Positions 1 to 13,600 of a DNA stretch of 64,000 nucleotides are shown one piece after another. Source of the DNA: Ectopseudomonas composti (lineage in GTDB: Bacteria; Pseudomonadota; Gammaproteobacteria; Pseudomonadales; Pseudomonadaceae). The notes under the pieces were generated by a model. That model searched no databases. It saw nothing but the letters and a program-made list of their open reading frames with translations, and had not been told where the DNA came from. Made by a program: the position numbers and the translations under genes. Numbering within the stretch: the first letter of the stretch is position 1; the number at the start of each line of letters is the position of its first letter. The stretch spans positions 248,001 to 312,000 of the forward strand of contig NZ_FOWP01000003.1 in NCBI RefSeq assembly GCF_900115475.1, read 5' to 3'.

Positions 1-406
1 CGAAATGCGGGCCGACGCCGCCACCGGGGGCGGCGAAGCTGATCATCAGGTCGTCGATGCGCCACTTGGGCAGGAACTTGAAGTCCTCCAGCAGCTCGGC
101 CACTTCCGGGACGAACTGGTCGACGGCTTGCACCAGCAGCGTCCAGTCGCGCTCGGGCAGATCCTGGAAGGTGTCTTCGTTGAACGGGCCGCGCTGCAGT
201 TCCCAGGGGCGTTCACCGTGCTCGATCACCAGGCGCGACTCGACTTCTTCTTCCAGCGCCAGGCCGGCCAGTTCGTCCGGGCTGATCGGGCTTTCGAAGT
301 CCGGGATCGCCTGGCGTACCAGCAGCGGCTTCTTCTGCCAGTAATCGCGCAGGAATTCACGGGCTGTGAGGCCGCCTAGCAATTGCAGCGGAGTATCAGG
401 ATTCAT
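1..406 (-). CDS. ycfD: 50S ribosomal protein L16 3-hydroxylase, YcfD/RoxA-type (partial)
   Basis: Only the N-terminal 135 codons are in the window; the gene runs off the left edge. The reverse-strand protein begins MNPDTPLQLLGGLTAREF and reaches VGPHF, followed by a codon starting with G, which fits the His-x-Asp iron ligand of JmjC/cupin-fold 2-oxoglutarate oxygenases. The family hydroxylates an arginine of ribosomal protein L16. The start is the first ATG after the purB terminator, and the N-terminus matches the family. It lies directly downstream of purB, its usual Pseudomonas neighbour, but a terminator between them suggests separate transcription. The second iron ligand and the C-terminal domain are outside the window. 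Confidence 0.85.
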   Translation of the reverse strand, partial: MNPDTPLQLLGGLTAREFLRDYWQKKPLLVRQAIPDFESPISPDELAGLALEEEVESRLVIEHGERPWELQRGPFNEDTFQDLPERDWTLLVQAVDQFVPEVAELLEDFKFLPKWRIDDLMISFAAPGGGVGPHF

Positions 407-434
407 CAGTAAGCCCTTGAAATAGATAAAAACC

Positions 435-466
435 TTAAAACAAAAACGCCCGGCTCAGCCGGGCGT
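435..466 (-). terminator. Rho-independent terminator of purB
   Basis: The sequence CGCCCGGCT-ga-GCCGGGCG reads as a strong GC hairpin on the minus strand, followed by TTTTTG. It lies about 20 bases past the purB stop and before ycfD. Confidence 0.8.
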
Positions 467-484
467 CCTCGAGGCTGGTTACGT

Positions 485-1975
<1,491 letters not shown>

Positions 1976-2003
1976 TCATACATGAAAACCAGCGTTTGGC
2001 CGC

Positions 2004-2867
2004 CTATGCCCGGCGTCTGGCGACCGATAACAGACTGGCGGCGAAGATCAGTGCCGCGCCGAGCAGCGATAGGCTGTCTGGCGTCTCGCCCCAGAGCAGC
2101 CAGGCGATGAGGCCGGCGAAGACGATGGCCAGGTAGGCGATGGGGCCAATCAGCCCTGGCGGGGCCAGGCCGTAGGCGCGCGACATGATGAGCTGACTGG
2201 CGGTGGCCAGCAGGCCGATGCCGAGCAGCCAGCCAAGCTGGTTGGCGTCTAGCGGTTGCCAGCTCCAAGTCAGCGGGATGGCGGAGAACAGGGCGCTGAA
2301 CAGTGAGAAATAGAACACGATGCGCGTCGCTGGCTCGCTGTCGCTCATTTCACGGATGGACACGAAGGCGAAGGCTGCCAGCAGGCTGGCCGCGAGGCCG
2401 ATCAGGGCGGGGCCTTCGAATAGCGCAGCGCTGGGCTTGGCCACCAGCAACACGCCGCACAGCCCGATCAGGCTGCTGACCAGCATGCGCCGAGTCAGCG
2501 GCTCCTTGAGCCAGATATGCGCGATCAGCGGGGTGAACACCGGCGCCGAATAGGTGAACAGCATGGCATCGGCTAGCGGCAGGTGGGCGATGGCGTAGAA
2601 GAAGCAGTACATCGCCGCCAGGCCGTAGGTGGTGCGCCACAGATGGGATTTCAGCCGCGTCGTGCGTAGCGGGCGAACGCCGCGCACCAACAGCAAGGGC
2701 AGGAAGAACAGCACGCCGACCAGGTTGCGGAAGAACACCACCGACTCATTGTTGACGCTGGCGGATATCTCGCGGATGCCGACGCCGGTAAAGGCGAACA
2801 GCAAGGCCGAGAGCGCCAGCAGCAGGGCACCCTGAAGGGGTTTGACGCTGCGGCTGGCGGGTTCCAT
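2004..2867 (-). CDS. DMT-superfamily (EamA) transporter
   Basis: This is a 287-residue inner membrane protein with about ten hydrophobic segments in two EamA repeats, as in drug/metabolite exporters. The start at 2867 (MEPASRSVKPLQG) removes a 30-residue polar extension that would run into hflD. It begins 2 bases after the hflD stop, so it probably belongs to the mnmA-hflD transcription unit. Family members export amino acids, nucleosides or other small molecules, and nothing in the sequence tells which one. Confidence 0.85.
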   Translation of the reverse strand: MEPASRSVKPLQGALLLALSALLFAFTGVGIREISASVNNESVVFFRNLVGVLFFLPLLLVRGVRPLRTTRLKSHLWRTTYGLAAMYCFFYAIAHLPLADAMLFTYSAPVFTPLIAHIWLKEPLTRRMLVSSLIGLCGVLLVAKPSAALFEGPALIGLAASLLAAFAFVSIREMSDSEPATRIVFYFSLFSALFSAIPLTWSWQPLDANQLGWLLGIGLLATASQLIMSRAYGLAPPGLIGPIAYLAIVFAGLIAWLLWGETPDSLSLLGAALIFAASLLSVARRRA

Positions 2868-2869
2868 GG

Positions 2870-3490
2870 TCAGCTTCGAGTTAGCTCGTAGAGTTCTTTG
2901 AGCAGCTTGCTGCGGCTGAACACCAGTTGCCAACGATGACCGCCCAACTGGCGCCACAGGCGTGCCGAGCGGATGCCGGCGAGCAACAGGGCGCGGATTT
3001 TCGCGGCATTGTTCGGCTGCTGCAAAAAGCGCATGTCGCCATGCACCTGGATGCGCTGGCGGAAGGTGCTGATGGTGTCCTGATACAGGCCGCCGCAGCC
3101 GGCGATGACGTTGTCATGAACCAGGCCGAAGTGCTCGACCTGTTGCTGGATCTGATCCAGGCGGCTGCCCATGACCTGCAGCATGTCGCCACGCTTGTCC
3201 AGTTGGCGCTCCAGGCCGATCATCGCCAGCGAATAGCGCAGCGGCTCGCGCTGCAGGGCCGATGGGTTGCGCTCCAGCGAGCTGATCAGTGCACGATAGC
3301 CATCACGCAGATTGAGGTCGTCGCCGCCGTACACGTCCAGCGTGCTTTTCGGGTCGCGTGCCAGCAGGCTGCCGAGCATGCAGCCCATCGAGGCTTCGCT
3401 GACCTGGCCGGTGCGAGCGATCTTGTCCGCCAGCACTGCTGCTTCGAAGACGGCGCCGAGGGCGACCAACTGCTCCTGAATCGGACTCAT
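2870..3490 (-). CDS. hflD: High-frequency lysogenization protein HflD homolog
   Basis: This is a 206-residue mainly helical protein starting [18 protein letters not shown], which is the HflD family N-terminus. In E. coli, HflD is membrane-associated and binds phage lambda CII; its normal cellular role is unclear. The start is placed at 3490 because the ATGA there overlaps the mnmA stop by 4 bases, which implies translational coupling. The mnmA-hflD order is conserved in gammaproteobacteria and often continues into purB. Confidence 0.93.
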   Translation of the reverse strand: MSPIQEQLVALGAVFEAAVLADKIARTGQVSEASMGCMLGSLLARDPKSTLDVYGGDDLNLRDGYRALISSLERNPSALQREPLRYSLAMIGLERQLDKRGDMLQVMGSRLDQIQQQVEHFGLVHDNVIAGCGGLYQDTISTFRQRIQVHGDMRFLQQPNNAAKIRALLLAGIRSARLWRQLGGHRWQLVFSRSKLLKELYELTRS

Positions 3491-4599
3491 CGGGCGTCCT
3501 CGTACCAGGCTTCGGCGACTTCGATCACGCCGCCACCGAGGCACACTTCGCCATCGTAGAACACCACGGACTGGCCCGGTGTGACGGCGCGCTGCGGCTC
3601 GTCGAACACGGCGCGGTAGCCGTTCTCGGTCTTCTCCAGGGTGCAGCGCTGGTCGCTCTGGCGGTAGCGCACCTTGGCGGTCAGGCGGCGCGGGCTGCTC
3701 AGGTCCAGCGGGTTGACCCAGTAGATGTCCGAAGCGAGCAGGGCGCGGGAGAACAGCCAGGGGTGTTCGTTGCCTTGGCCGACGATCAGCACGTTGCGCG
3801 TCAGGTCCTTGCGCAGCACGTACCAGGGATCATCGCTGGCATCCTTGAGGCCGCCGATACCCAGGCCTTGGCGTTGACCGATGGTGTGGTACATCAGACC
3901 GTGGTGACGGCCGATGACCTGGCCCTCGGTGGTCTCGATATCGCCCGGCTGGGCCGGCAGGTACTGCTTGAGGAAGTCGCTGAAGCGGCGTTCGCCAATG
4001 AAGCAGATACCAGTGGAGTCCTTCTTCTTCGCCGTGGCCAGTTCGTACTTCTCGGCAATGGTGCGCACCTGTGGCTTTTCCAGCTCGCCGACCGGGAACA
4101 AGGTCTTGGCGATCTGCTCGCCGCCGACGGCATGCAGGAAGTAGCTCTGGTCCTTGTTCGGATCCAGGCCCTTGAGCAGCTCGGTACGGCCGTCGACGTC
4201 ACGGCGACGCACGTAGTGACCGGTGGCGATCAGGTCGGCGCCGAGGCTCAGGGCATAGTCGAGGAAGGCTTTGAACTTGATTTCGCGGTTGCACAGGATG
4301 TCCGGGTTCGGCGTACGGCCGGCCTTGTATTCGGCCAGAAAGTGCTCGAACACGTTGTCCCAGTATTCCGCGGCGAAGTTGGCGGTGTGCAGCTTGATGC
4401 CGATGCGGTCGCATACGGCCTGAGCGTCGGCCAGGTCGTCCATGGCGGTGCAGTACTCGGTGCCGTCGTCTTCGTCCCAGTTCTTCATGAACAGGCCTTC
4501 GACCTGGTAACCCTGCTCCATCAGCAGCAGGGCGGAAACGGACGAATCGACGCCGCCGGACATGCCGACGATCACGCGTTGGGTGCTAGGTGCTTGCAT
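3487..4599 (-). CDS. mnmA: tRNA-specific 2-thiouridylase
   Basis: It thiolates the wobble uridine (U34) of tRNA-Lys, -Glu and -Gln, using sulfur relayed by the Tus proteins. The PP-loop ATP-binding motif GMSGGVDSS is at residues 12-20. The two catalytic cysteines are in [12 protein letters not shown] (about residue 102) and [11 protein letters not shown] (about residue 200). The length of 370 is normal. The gene is followed by hflD with a 4-base overlap. Its sulfur donors are encoded in this window at 25374-26757. Confidence 0.97.
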   Translation of the reverse strand: MQAPSTQRVIVGMSGGVDSSVSALLLMEQGYQVEGLFMKNWDEDDGTEYCTAMDDLADAQAVCDRIGIKLHTANFAAEYWDNVFEHFLAEYKAGRTPNPDILCNREIKFKAFLDYALSLGADLIATGHYVRRRDVDGRTELLKGLDPNKDQSYFLHAVGGEQIAKTLFPVGELEKPQVRTIAEKYELATAKKKDSTGICFIGERRFSDFLKQYLPAQPGDIETTEGQVIGRHHGLMYHTIGQRQGLGIGGLKDASDDPWYVLRKDLTRNVLIVGQGNEHPWLFSRALLASDIYWVNPLDLSSPRRLTAKVRYRQSDQRCTLEKTENGYRAVFDEPQRAVTPGQSVVFYDGEVCLGGGVIEVAEAWYEDAR

Positions 4600-4652
4600 G
4601 GGAATCTGCGAGTGAAGCCTGAAAAGCCGTCGAGTTTACCAGAAAGCCCACG

Positions 4653-4680
4653 AGCGTAGCCCGGATGAAATCCGGGACGG
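4653..4680. repeat. REP-like palindrome
   Basis: The stem CCCGGAT-gaa-ATCCGGG at 4660-4676 is preceded by GCGTAG. This form (GTAGCCCGGAT...ATCCGGG) is a common intergenic palindrome in some Pseudomonas genomes. It lies between nudJ and mnmA, in a 160-base gap without a gene. Confidence 0.55.
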
Positions 4681-4760
4681 GCATGGCAGCTTTCTATGTT
4701 GCCGCCGATAGCAGGGGCGCTATGCATACGGCTCCCCTGGCTTACGGCATGCACTCGTAA

Positions 4761-5201
4761 TCAATCGCGCAGCAGCTCCAGCGGCCCGCTGACGCCGGCC
4801 AGGCAGTCATCCACGCATTGCAACACCAGCTCGCTGCGCCAGCGTTCGGGCTGGGCTGCCAGCTCGTCGCGCGTCAACCAGGTAATGCCGCTGATATCGC
4901 TGTCCAGCTCGCGTTCTGGGTCGTGGCGCACGGGGCGGGCGATGAAGCAGATGCGCTGATAGGTAACGCCATTGCTCGGCGCGGTATAGAGATAGATGCC
5001 GAGCAGGGCGGTGAGCTCCACCTCCCAGCCGGTCTCCTCGAGCGTTTCGCGCAACGCGGCTTGGCGTAGCGACTCATGGGCTTCCAGGTGGCCGGCGGGC
5101 TGATTGAGCACCATACGGCCTGCCTTGAACTCTTCGACGAAGAGAAAGCGCCCCTGGTCTTCGATGACCGTGGCGACGGTGATTTGGGGTTGCCAGTCCA
5201 T
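4761..5201 (-). CDS. nudJ: NUDIX hydrolase, NudJ-like
   Basis: This 146-residue pyrophosphatase has the full Nudix box at residues 37-59 (GHLEAHES, then RETLEETG), with the REUxEExG glutamates present. NudJ enzymes hydrolyse nucleoside di- and triphosphates and HMP pyrophosphate; the true substrate cannot be read from the sequence. The start at 5201 follows a GAGAG binding site, whereas an upstream in-frame ATG would extend into the idh terminator. It lies just upstream of mnmA in the same direction, as in other pseudomonads. Confidence 0.85.
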   Translation of the reverse strand: MDWQPQITVATVIEDQGRFLFVEEFKAGRMVLNQPAGHLEAHESLRQAALRETLEETGWEVELTALLGIYLYTAPSNGVTYQRICFIARPVRHDPERELDSDISGITWLTRDELAAQPERWRSELVLQCVDDCLAGVSGPLELLRD

Positions 5202-5260
5202 ATTCGCTCTCTCAAAGATTATTTGCTGGATGAAGCCCTGGAAATTATCTATATCCATGA

Positions 5261-5291
5261 AAAACCCCGGCACAAGGCCGGGGTTCTTTTT
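5261..5291 (-). terminator. Bidirectional terminator downstream of idh
   Basis: The stem AACCCCGGC-acaa-GCCGGGGTT has A-runs on the left and CTTTTT on the right, so it can work in either direction. It lies 15 bases beyond the idh stop. Confidence 0.75.
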
Positions 5292-5305
5292 ACACCTGGG
5301 CCTTA

Positions 5306-7534
<2,229 letters not shown>

Positions 7535-7891
7535 TTAGGGTTAACTCTCTTCTTTGCTGAGCGCGCATAGAAACTCGACCTGCACGGGTAGGCGCTTGAG
7601 CCCCATGGTTGGGGCCGGGTCGAGGACTCGCCGCGGTGATGTTGGATGCACCCGTAGAGTGTCGAGCATTCGAGCCGGCAAACAGTGGTGGCCGTTTACC
7701 GAATTCAAGAGGTTGCTGCCTGGTTCCAGACAGGTAGCCCCTTATGACTCGTTAGTCACCTAAGCAGTATACCACTGCGGCACCGCGCCGCAGAATGCCC
7801 AGTTGAATAAGACCTTTGCACATGTGTTTCACCGGGCGCTTTGCGCTACTCTCGGGGATGCACACTGTCTAACCACAAGATGGAGTCCAGC
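7535..7891. promoter_or_regulatory. Divergent promoter region between idh and icd
   Basis: This 357-base gap holds no convincing gene. It must contain promoters for both isocitrate dehydrogenase genes. Two symmetrical elements are visible: the perfect palindrome TGACT-cgtt-AGTCA at 7745-7758 and the near-perfect stem CTGCCTG...CAGGTAG around 7710-7730. Either could be an operator. I could not place confident -35/-10 boxes. Confidence 0.4.
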
Positions 7892-9148
7892 ATGGGATAC
7901 CAAAAGATCCAGGTGCCAGCCACCGGTGACAAAATCACCGTCAATGCCGATATGTCACTGAGTGTTCCGAACAACCCGATCATCCCGTTCATCGAAGGTG
8001 ACGGCATTGGTGTCGATATTTCCCCTGTGATGATCAAGGTCGTCGATGCGGCCGTCGAAAAAGCCTACGGCGGCGCTCGCAAGATCTCCTGGATGGAAGT
8101 TTACGCCGGCGAGAAAGCTACGCAGGTTTACGATCAGGACACCTGGTTGCCGAAAGAGACCCTCGAAGCCGTACGCGATTACGTGGTTTCGATCAAAGGT
8201 CCGCTGACCACGCCTGTTGGTGGCGGCATCCGCTCACTGAACGTGGCCCTGCGCCAGGAGCTCGACCTCTATGTCTGCCTGCGCCCGGTGCGCTGGTTCG
8301 AGGGCGTGCCCAGTCCTGTGAAGAAACCAGGCGACGTCGATATGGTGATCTTTCGCGAGAACTCCGAAGACATCTACGCCGGCGTCGAGTGGAAGGCCGG
8401 CAGCCCAGAAGCCGAGAAGGTCATCAAGTTCCTCACCGAGGAAATGGGCGTCAAGAAGATTCGCTTCACCGACATGTGCGGTATCGGCATCAAACCGGTT
8501 TCCGAGGCCGGTACCAAGCGCCTGGTGCGCAAGGCGTTGCAGTACGCCGTGGACAACGACCGCAGTTCGGTAACCCTGGTGCACAAAGGCAACATCATGA
8601 AGTTCACTGAAGGTGCCTTCAAGGAGTGGGGTTACGAGATCGCACGCGAGGAGTTCGGTGCCGAGCTGCTCGATGGCGGCCCGTGGATGCAGTTCAAGAA
8701 CCCGCGCACGGGCAAGAACATCGTGGTCAAGGACGTGATTGCCGACGCCATGCTGCAGCAGATCCTGCTGCGCCCGGCCGAATATGACGTCATCGCCACG
8801 CTCAACCTCAATGGCGACTACCTGTCCGACGCCCTTGCAGCTGAGGTCGGTGGTATCGGTATCGCGCCGGGCGCCAACCTGTCCGATTCCGTAGCGATGT
8901 TCGAAGCAACTCACGGCACGGCGCCGAAATATGCCGGCCAGGACAAGGTCAACCCGGGCTCGGTCATTCTCTCTGCCGAGATGATGCTGCGTCACATGGG
9001 CTGGGCCGAAGCGGCTGATCTGATCATCAAGGGCACCAACGGCGCCATTGCCGCCAAGACCGTGACCTATGACTTCGAACGTCTGATGGAGGGCGCGAAG
9101 CTGATGTCGTGCTCCGAGTTTGGCGACGCGATGATCAACCATATGTGA
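7892..9148 (+). CDS. icd: NADP-dependent isocitrate dehydrogenase, homodimeric type
   Basis: This is the second isocitrate dehydrogenase, 418 residues long. The substrate-loop motif [10 protein letters not shown] is present. The coenzyme motif HGTAPKYAG carries the Lys-Tyr pair that marks NADP over NAD specificity in this family. I chose [12 protein letters not shown] at 7892 because it matches the family start and follows GGAG at 7881-7884. In enteric bacteria this enzyme is switched off by AceK phosphorylation at the serine of the RENSED loop, and that serine is present here. Confidence 0.96.
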   Translation: MGYQKIQVPATGDKITVNADMSLSVPNNPIIPFIEGDGIGVDISPVMIKVVDAAVEKAYGGARKISWMEVYAGEKATQVYDQDTWLPKETLEAVRDYVVSIKGPLTTPVGGGIRSLNVALRQELDLYVCLRPVRWFEGVPSPVKKPGDVDMVIFRENSEDIYAGVEWKAGSPEAEKVIKFLTEEMGVKKIRFTDMCGIGIKPVSEAGTKRLVRKALQYAVDNDRSSVTLVHKGNIMKFTEGAFKEWGYEIAREEFGAELLDGGPWMQFKNPRTGKNIVVKDVIADAMLQQILLRPAEYDVIATLNLNGDYLSDALAAEVGGIGIAPGANLSDSVAMFEATHGTAPKYAGQDKVNPGSVILSAEMMLRHMGWAEAADLIIKGTNGAIAAKTVTYDFERLMEGAKLMSCSEFGDAMINHM

Positions 9149-9171
9149 TCAGTTGGCTGATCCAGAGCGTG

Positions 9172-9203
9172 AAAAAAAGGCCGGTCACATGACCGGCCTT
9201 TTC
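9172..9203. terminator. Bidirectional terminator between icd and cspD
   Basis: The hairpin AAGGCCGGTCA-cat-TGACCGGCCTT has seven A residues to the left and TTTT to the right. It serves the convergent genes icd (+) and cspD (-). Confidence 0.85.
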
Positions 9204-9223
9204 ATGGCGATTTGCCAGGATAC

Positions 9224-9493
9224 TCAGGCTTCGACAGTGCTCGCGATAGCTTGCGCCTGGGGTAAGGCCGCAGGGGCCTCCTGATTGGCGGTCACCGCGC
9301 TGATATTGACGGCATGCAGCCCCTTGGGGCCTTGCACGATCTCGAAGCAGACCGGCTGGCCGGCCTTGAGCGTTTTATAACCTTCCATCTGGATGGCCGA
9401 GTAGTGGGCGAACAGGTCCTCATCTCGGCCATCGGCCAGGATGAACCCATAGCCTTTGGCGTTGTTGAACCACTTGACCTTACCGCTGAGCAT
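9224..9493 (-). CDS. cspD: Cold-shock-domain protein CspD
   Basis: This 89-residue single-strand nucleic acid binding protein has RNP1 (KGYGFI) and RNP2 (DLFAHYSAI) in the N-terminal cold-shock fold, followed by a short Ala/Gln-rich tail. In E. coli, CspD inhibits replication in stationary phase. I chose the start [11 protein letters not shown] at 9493. It is divergent from clpS, the conserved cspD/clpSA arrangement of gammaproteobacteria, with a 231-base shared promoter region. Confidence 0.9.
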   Translation of the reverse strand: MLSGKVKWFNNAKGYGFILADGRDEDLFAHYSAIQMEGYKTLKAGQPVCFEIVQGPKGLHAVNISAVTANQEAPAALPQAQAIASTVEA

Positions 9494-9724
9494 GCTGATA
9501 TCCCTCTGCAAAGGACTCCATCTCTGGAGTATCATCCACTTCGATTCCGCGCGATAACCAACCAGGCTGGGCGAAGGCGTGGAATCCCTGATACCCGCTT
9601 ATGGGTATTCATTTGTTGTAACACCCTTTTGCCGTTAGTCAAGGCTATACGGCGGATGGCTGAGAACTCAGTCAAACTCCCTCTAGCATCCCCGTTCGCC
9701 CGGCCCTGAACCTCTGATTTCAGC

Positions 9725-10087
9725 ATGCATGCAAGTAGCCAGATTCGACTAACATTCAATCAGGATCACCCGGCAGAGCACGAGGATGACTCCTCTGGTA
9801 TTGCTGTTCAGGAATCCAAGCCAGCATTGCAGGCACCACCGATGTACAAGGTGGTCTTATTCAATGACGACTACACCCCGATGGATTTCGTCGTCGAAGT
9901 GCTCGAAACGTTTTTCGGCATGAACCGGGAGCTGGCAACCAAGATCATGCTGGCCGTCCATACAGAAGGGCGTGCGGTATGTGGTGTGTACACCCGCGAT
10001 ATTGCGGAGACCAAGGCAATGCAGGTCAACCAATACGCGCGAGAGAGCCAGCATCCGCTACTCTGTGAAATAGAGAAGGACGGTTAA
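9725..10087 (+). CDS. clpS: ATP-dependent Clp protease adaptor ClpS
   Basis: ClpS recognises N-degron residues (Leu, Phe, Trp, Tyr) and delivers substrates to ClpAP. The protein has 120 residues. A flexible acidic N-terminal arm (to about residue 36) precedes the folded core, with [16 protein letters not shown] and the [21 protein letters not shown] region that forms the N-degron pocket. It is 29 bases upstream of clpA. The enzymes that create secondary N-degrons, bpt and aat, are encoded nearby at 12839-14281. Confidence 0.96.
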   Translation: MHASSQIRLTFNQDHPAEHEDDSSGIAVQESKPALQAPPMYKVVLFNDDYTPMDFVVEVLETFFGMNRELATKIMLAVHTEGRAVCGVYTRDIAETKAMQVNQYARESQHPLLCEIEKDG

Positions 10088-10116
10088 CGCCGGCCACTTG
10101 GGTATGAGGTGAAGCT

Positions 10117-12387
10117 ATGTTGAATCGAGAGCTCGAAGTCACCCTCAATCTGGCTTTCAAGGAGGCCCGTGCCAAACGTCATGAGTTCATGACGGTCGAG
10201 CACCTGCTGCTCGCTTTGCTGGACAACGAAGCTGCGGCCAGCGTTTTAAGGGCTTGCGGGGCCAATCTCGACAAGCTGCGCCATGATTTGCAGGAGTTCA
10301 TCGACTCCACCACGCCGCTGATTCCTCAGCACGATGAGGACCGCGAAACCCAGCCGACGCTGGGCTTCCAGCGTGTCCTGCAGCGTGCGGTATTCCACGT
10401 GCAGAGCTCCGGCAAGCGTGAAGTGACCGGCGCCAACGTACTGGTTGCGATCTTCAGCGAGCAGGAAAGCCAGGCGGTGTTCCTGCTCAAGCAGCAGAGC
10501 GTCGCCCGTATCGATGTCGTCAACTACATCGCCCATGGCATCTCCAAGGTGCCCGGACATGGCGATCACCAGGAAAGCGACCAGGACATGCAGGATGAGG
10601 AGGGCGGTGAATCGTCTGCCTCAAGCAATCCGCTCGATGCTTACGCGAGCAACCTCAATGAGCTGGCTCGTCAGGGGCGTATCGATCCGCTGGTCGGGCG
10701 CGAGCATGAGGTCGAGCGAGTTGCACAGATTCTCGCGCGCCGCCGCAAGAACAACCCGTTGCTGGTGGGTGAGGCCGGGGTAGGCAAGACCGCTATTGCA
10801 GAAGGTCTGGCCAAGCGCATCGTCGACGAGCAGGTGCCTGATCTGCTGGCCGATAGCGTGGTCTATTCGCTCGACCTTGGCGCATTGCTGGCTGGCACTA
10901 AATACCGTGGCGACTTCGAGAAGCGCTTCAAGGCGCTGCTCAACGAGCTGCGCAAGCGCCCGCACGCCATCCTCTTCATCGACGAGATCCACACCATCAT
11001 CGGTGCGGGCGCGGCATCGGGCGGGGTCATGGATGCGTCCAATCTGCTCAAACCCGTATTGTCGTCTGGCGAGATTCGCTGCATCGGCTCCACTACCTTC
11101 CAGGAATTTCGCGGCATCTTCGAGAAGGATCGCGCGCTGGCGCGGCGCTTCCAGAAAGTCGACGTGGTCGAGCCTTCGGTGGAGGATACCGTCGGCATTC
11201 TCAAGGGGCTCAAGGCGCGCTTCGAGCAGCACCACCACATCGAGTACAGCGACGAGGCCCTGCGTGCAGCGGCCGAGTTAGCTGCGCGCTACATCAATGA
11301 CCGGCACATGCCGGACAAGGCCATCGACGTGATCGACGAGGCAGGCGCCTACCAACGTCTGCAGCCGGAAGACAAGCGGGTGTCACGTATCGAGGTGGCT
11401 CAGGTCGAAGACATCGTCGCCAAGATCGCGCGGATTCCGCCAAAGCATGTGTCCAGCTCCGACAAGGAACTGCTGCGCAATCTGGAGCGTGACCTGAAGC
11501 TCACCGTCTTCGGTCAGGATGCCGCCATCGATTCGCTCTCGACCGCAATCAAGCTGTCGCGTGCCGGCCTCAAGGCGCCGGACAAGCCGGTCGGTTCCTT
11601 CCTGTTCGCCGGCCCCACAGGCGTGGGCAAGACCGAGGCTGCGAGGCAGTTGGCCAAGGCGATGGGTATCGAGCTGGTGCGTTTCGACATGTCCGAGTAC
11701 ATGGAGCGCCATACCGTGTCGCGTCTGATTGGTGCGCCGCCGGGTTACGTCGGTTTCGATCAGGGCGGCTTGCTGACCGAGGCGATCACCAAGCAGCCGC
11801 ACTGCGTGCTGTTGCTCGATGAAATCGAGAAGGCGCATCCGGAAGTCTTCAACCTGCTGCTGCAGGTGATGGACCATGGCACGCTGACCGACAACAACGG
11901 GCGCAAGGCGGATTTCCGCAATGTCATCCTGATCATGACTACCAACGCTGGTGCCGAAACCGCCTCGCGTGCGTCGATCGGCTTCACTCATCAGGATCAC
12001 TCCACCGATGCCATGGAAGTCATCAAGAAGAGCTTCACGCCGGAGTTCCGCAACCGCCTGGACACCATCATCCAGTTCGGCCGCCTGAGTCACGAAACCA
12101 TCAAGAGCATCGTCGACAAGTTCCTCACCGAACTGCAGGCGCAGCTGGAAGACAAGCGTGTCACGCTGGAAGTCAGCGACGCGGCGCGCAGTTGGCTGGC
12201 CGAGCGCGGTTACGATGTGATGATGGGTGCGCGGCCGATGGCGCGCTTGATCCAGGACAAGATCAAGCGTCCGCTGGCAGAAGAAATCCTCTTCGGCGAG
12301 TTGGCCGAGCATGGCGGCGTGGTGCACGTCGACGTCAAGGATGGCGAGCCCAGCTTCGAGTTCGAGACGGCGGCGGAGGTCGCCTGA
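10117..12387 (+). CDS. clpA: ATP-dependent Clp protease ATP-binding subunit ClpA
   Basis: This AAA+ unfoldase of 756 residues feeds ClpP. It has an N-terminal ClpN repeat domain (residues 1-145), then a D1 ATPase with Walker [10 protein letters not shown] and Walker [10 protein letters not shown]2 follows with GPTGVGKTE and [13 protein letters not shown]. It lacks the long middle domain of ClpB, as expected for ClpA. It is in an operon with clpS, and a strong bidirectional terminator separates it from infA. Confidence 0.97.
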   Translation: MLNRELEVTLNLAFKEARAKRHEFMTVEHLLLALLDNEAAASVLRACGANLDKLRHDLQEFIDSTTPLIPQHDEDRETQPTLGFQRVLQRAVFHVQSSGKREVTGANVLVAIFSEQESQAVFLLKQQSVARIDVVNYIAHGISKVPGHGDHQESDQDMQDEEGGESSASSNPLDAYASNLNELARQGRIDPLVGREHEVERVAQILARRRKNNPLLVGEAGVGKTAIAEGLAKRIVDEQVPDLLADSVVYSLDLGALLAGTKYRGDFEKRFKALLNELRKRPHAILFIDEIHTIIGAGAASGGVMDASNLLKPVLSSGEIRCIGSTTFQEFRGIFEKDRALARRFQKVDVVEPSVEDTVGILKGLKARFEQHHHIEYSDEALRAAAELAARYINDRHMPDKAIDVIDEAGAYQRLQPEDKRVSRIEVAQVEDIVAKIARIPPKHVSSSDKELLRNLERDLKLTVFGQDAAIDSLSTAIKLSRAGLKAPDKPVGSFLFAGPTGVGKTEAARQLAKAMGIELVRFDMSEYMERHTVSRLIGAPPGYVGFDQGGLLTEAITKQPHCVLLLDEIEKAHPEVFNLLLQVMDHGTLTDNNGRKADFRNVILIMTTNAGAETASRASIGFTHQDHSTDAMEVIKKSFTPEFRNRLDTIIQFGRLSHETIKSIVDKFLTELQAQLEDKRVTLEVSDAARSWLAERGYDVMMGARPMARLIQDKIKRPLAEEILFGELAEHGGVVHVDVKDGEPSFEFETAAEVA

Positions 12388-12439
12388 TCGAATGGCCTCA
12401 CGGACACTGAAAGCCTCGCTGGCTTTCAGTGAACCAACG

Positions 12440-12470
12440 AAAACGCCCGGCATATGCCGGGCGTTTTCGT
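12440..12470. terminator. Bidirectional terminator between clpA and infA
   Basis: The hairpin AAAACGCCCGGCA-TA-TGCCGGGCGTTTT is a perfect stem with A and T runs on the two sides, serving convergent clpA and infA. Confidence 0.85.
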
Positions 12471-12482
12471 TTGGTGCTTGGC

Positions 12483-12701
12483 TTAACGGGCGCGGTAGGT
12501 GATGCGGCCTTTGCTCAAGTCATAAGGCGTCAGTTCAACACGCACCTTGTCACCAGTGAGAATGCGAATGTAGTTCTTGCGCATCTTGCCAGAGATGTGC
12601 GCGGTAACGACGTGCCCGTTTTCCAACTCCACGCGGAACATGGTGTTGGGCAGGGTGTCGACGACAGTGCCTTCCATTTCGAAGCTGTCTTCTTTCGACA
12701 T
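12483..12701 (-). CDS. infA: Translation initiation factor IF-1
   Basis: This 72-residue S1/OB-fold protein binds the ribosomal A site during initiation. The sequence [19 protein letters not shown] and the end KGRITYRAR are those of the family, complete at the normal length. I chose 12701 as start, since the in-frame upstream ATG would add 18 unrelated residues. It sits between clpA and bpt as in other pseudomonads. The following gap, 12702-12838, shows no gene. Confidence 0.97.
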
Positions 12702-12838
12702 GCAGTAAAGCCCTCGGTATCCAGGAAATGGCCCGGTGCAACTGGCGCCAGGCAAAAGCGGCGTGCATTGTGCCCGAAAACAGGGGGCTGCGCCAAGGGG
12801 CTTGGATTGTCGAGCGTGTTGAATGGTTGGCCAGGCGG

Positions 12839-13546
12839 CTAGGTAAGCATTGTCCAGCGCTGGTTGACGAAGAGTTCGATCGGGCGGTACTGGGTCTTGT
12901 AGTTCATCTTGCGGCAGTTCTTGATCCAGTAGCCGAGATAGACGGCCTCCAGCCCCAGGCGTTCGGTTTCACCGATTTGCCAGAGGATGGCGAAGCGGCC
13001 AAGGCTGCGGCGCTCTTCGGCTGGGTCGTAGAACGTGTAAACAGCCGAAAGGCCATTCGGCAGAGCGTCGGTGACGGCGATGGCAACCAGTCTGCCCTGC
13101 AGGCGGAACTCATAGAAGTGTGAAAATGGCAGATCGCGCACCAGAAAGGTCGAGAACTGGTCACGACTCGGCGGGTACATGTCGCCGTCGGCGTGGCGCA
13201 GCTCGATGTAGCGCACATAGAGCGCGTAATACTCTTCGGTAAATGTCGGGCGTACGCAGCGAACGACGATATCTTCATTGCGTTTGAGGATGCGCCGCTG
13301 CTGGCGGCTCGGGGTGAAGCGCGCTGCCGGGATACGTGCGGGGATGCAGGCAGTGCACTGCTGGCAATGCGGGCGATAGAGGTGATCGCCGCTACGGCGG
13401 AAGCCCAGCTCCGACAGTTCGGCATAGACCAGCACGTCCATGGGCTGGCTGGGGTCGAGAAACAGGGTGGTGGCCTGCTCTTCCGGCAGATAGCTGCATG
13501 GATGGGGTTGAGTGGCGTAGAACTTCAGGCGGGCCAGCTCGGTCAT
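12839..13546 (-). CDS. bpt: Aspartate/glutamate leucyltransferase
   Basis: The enzyme transfers leucine from Leu-tRNA to proteins with N-terminal Asp or Glu, making them ClpS/ClpAP substrates. It resembles eukaryotic arginyltransferase and is often labelled so. The 235-residue protein starts [20 protein letters not shown]. The cysteine cluster CQQCTACIP lies at about residues 61-69, and the C-terminal GNAT-like fold is complete. The start at 13546 was preferred over an ATG 5 codons upstream on family agreement. It lies 54 bases downstream of aat. Confidence 0.93.
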
Positions 13547-13600
13547 GGCGTCGTCTCGCAAAGGCCTGACTAAGAGTGTAAGCCAGGCTTGGCCGCTCGA

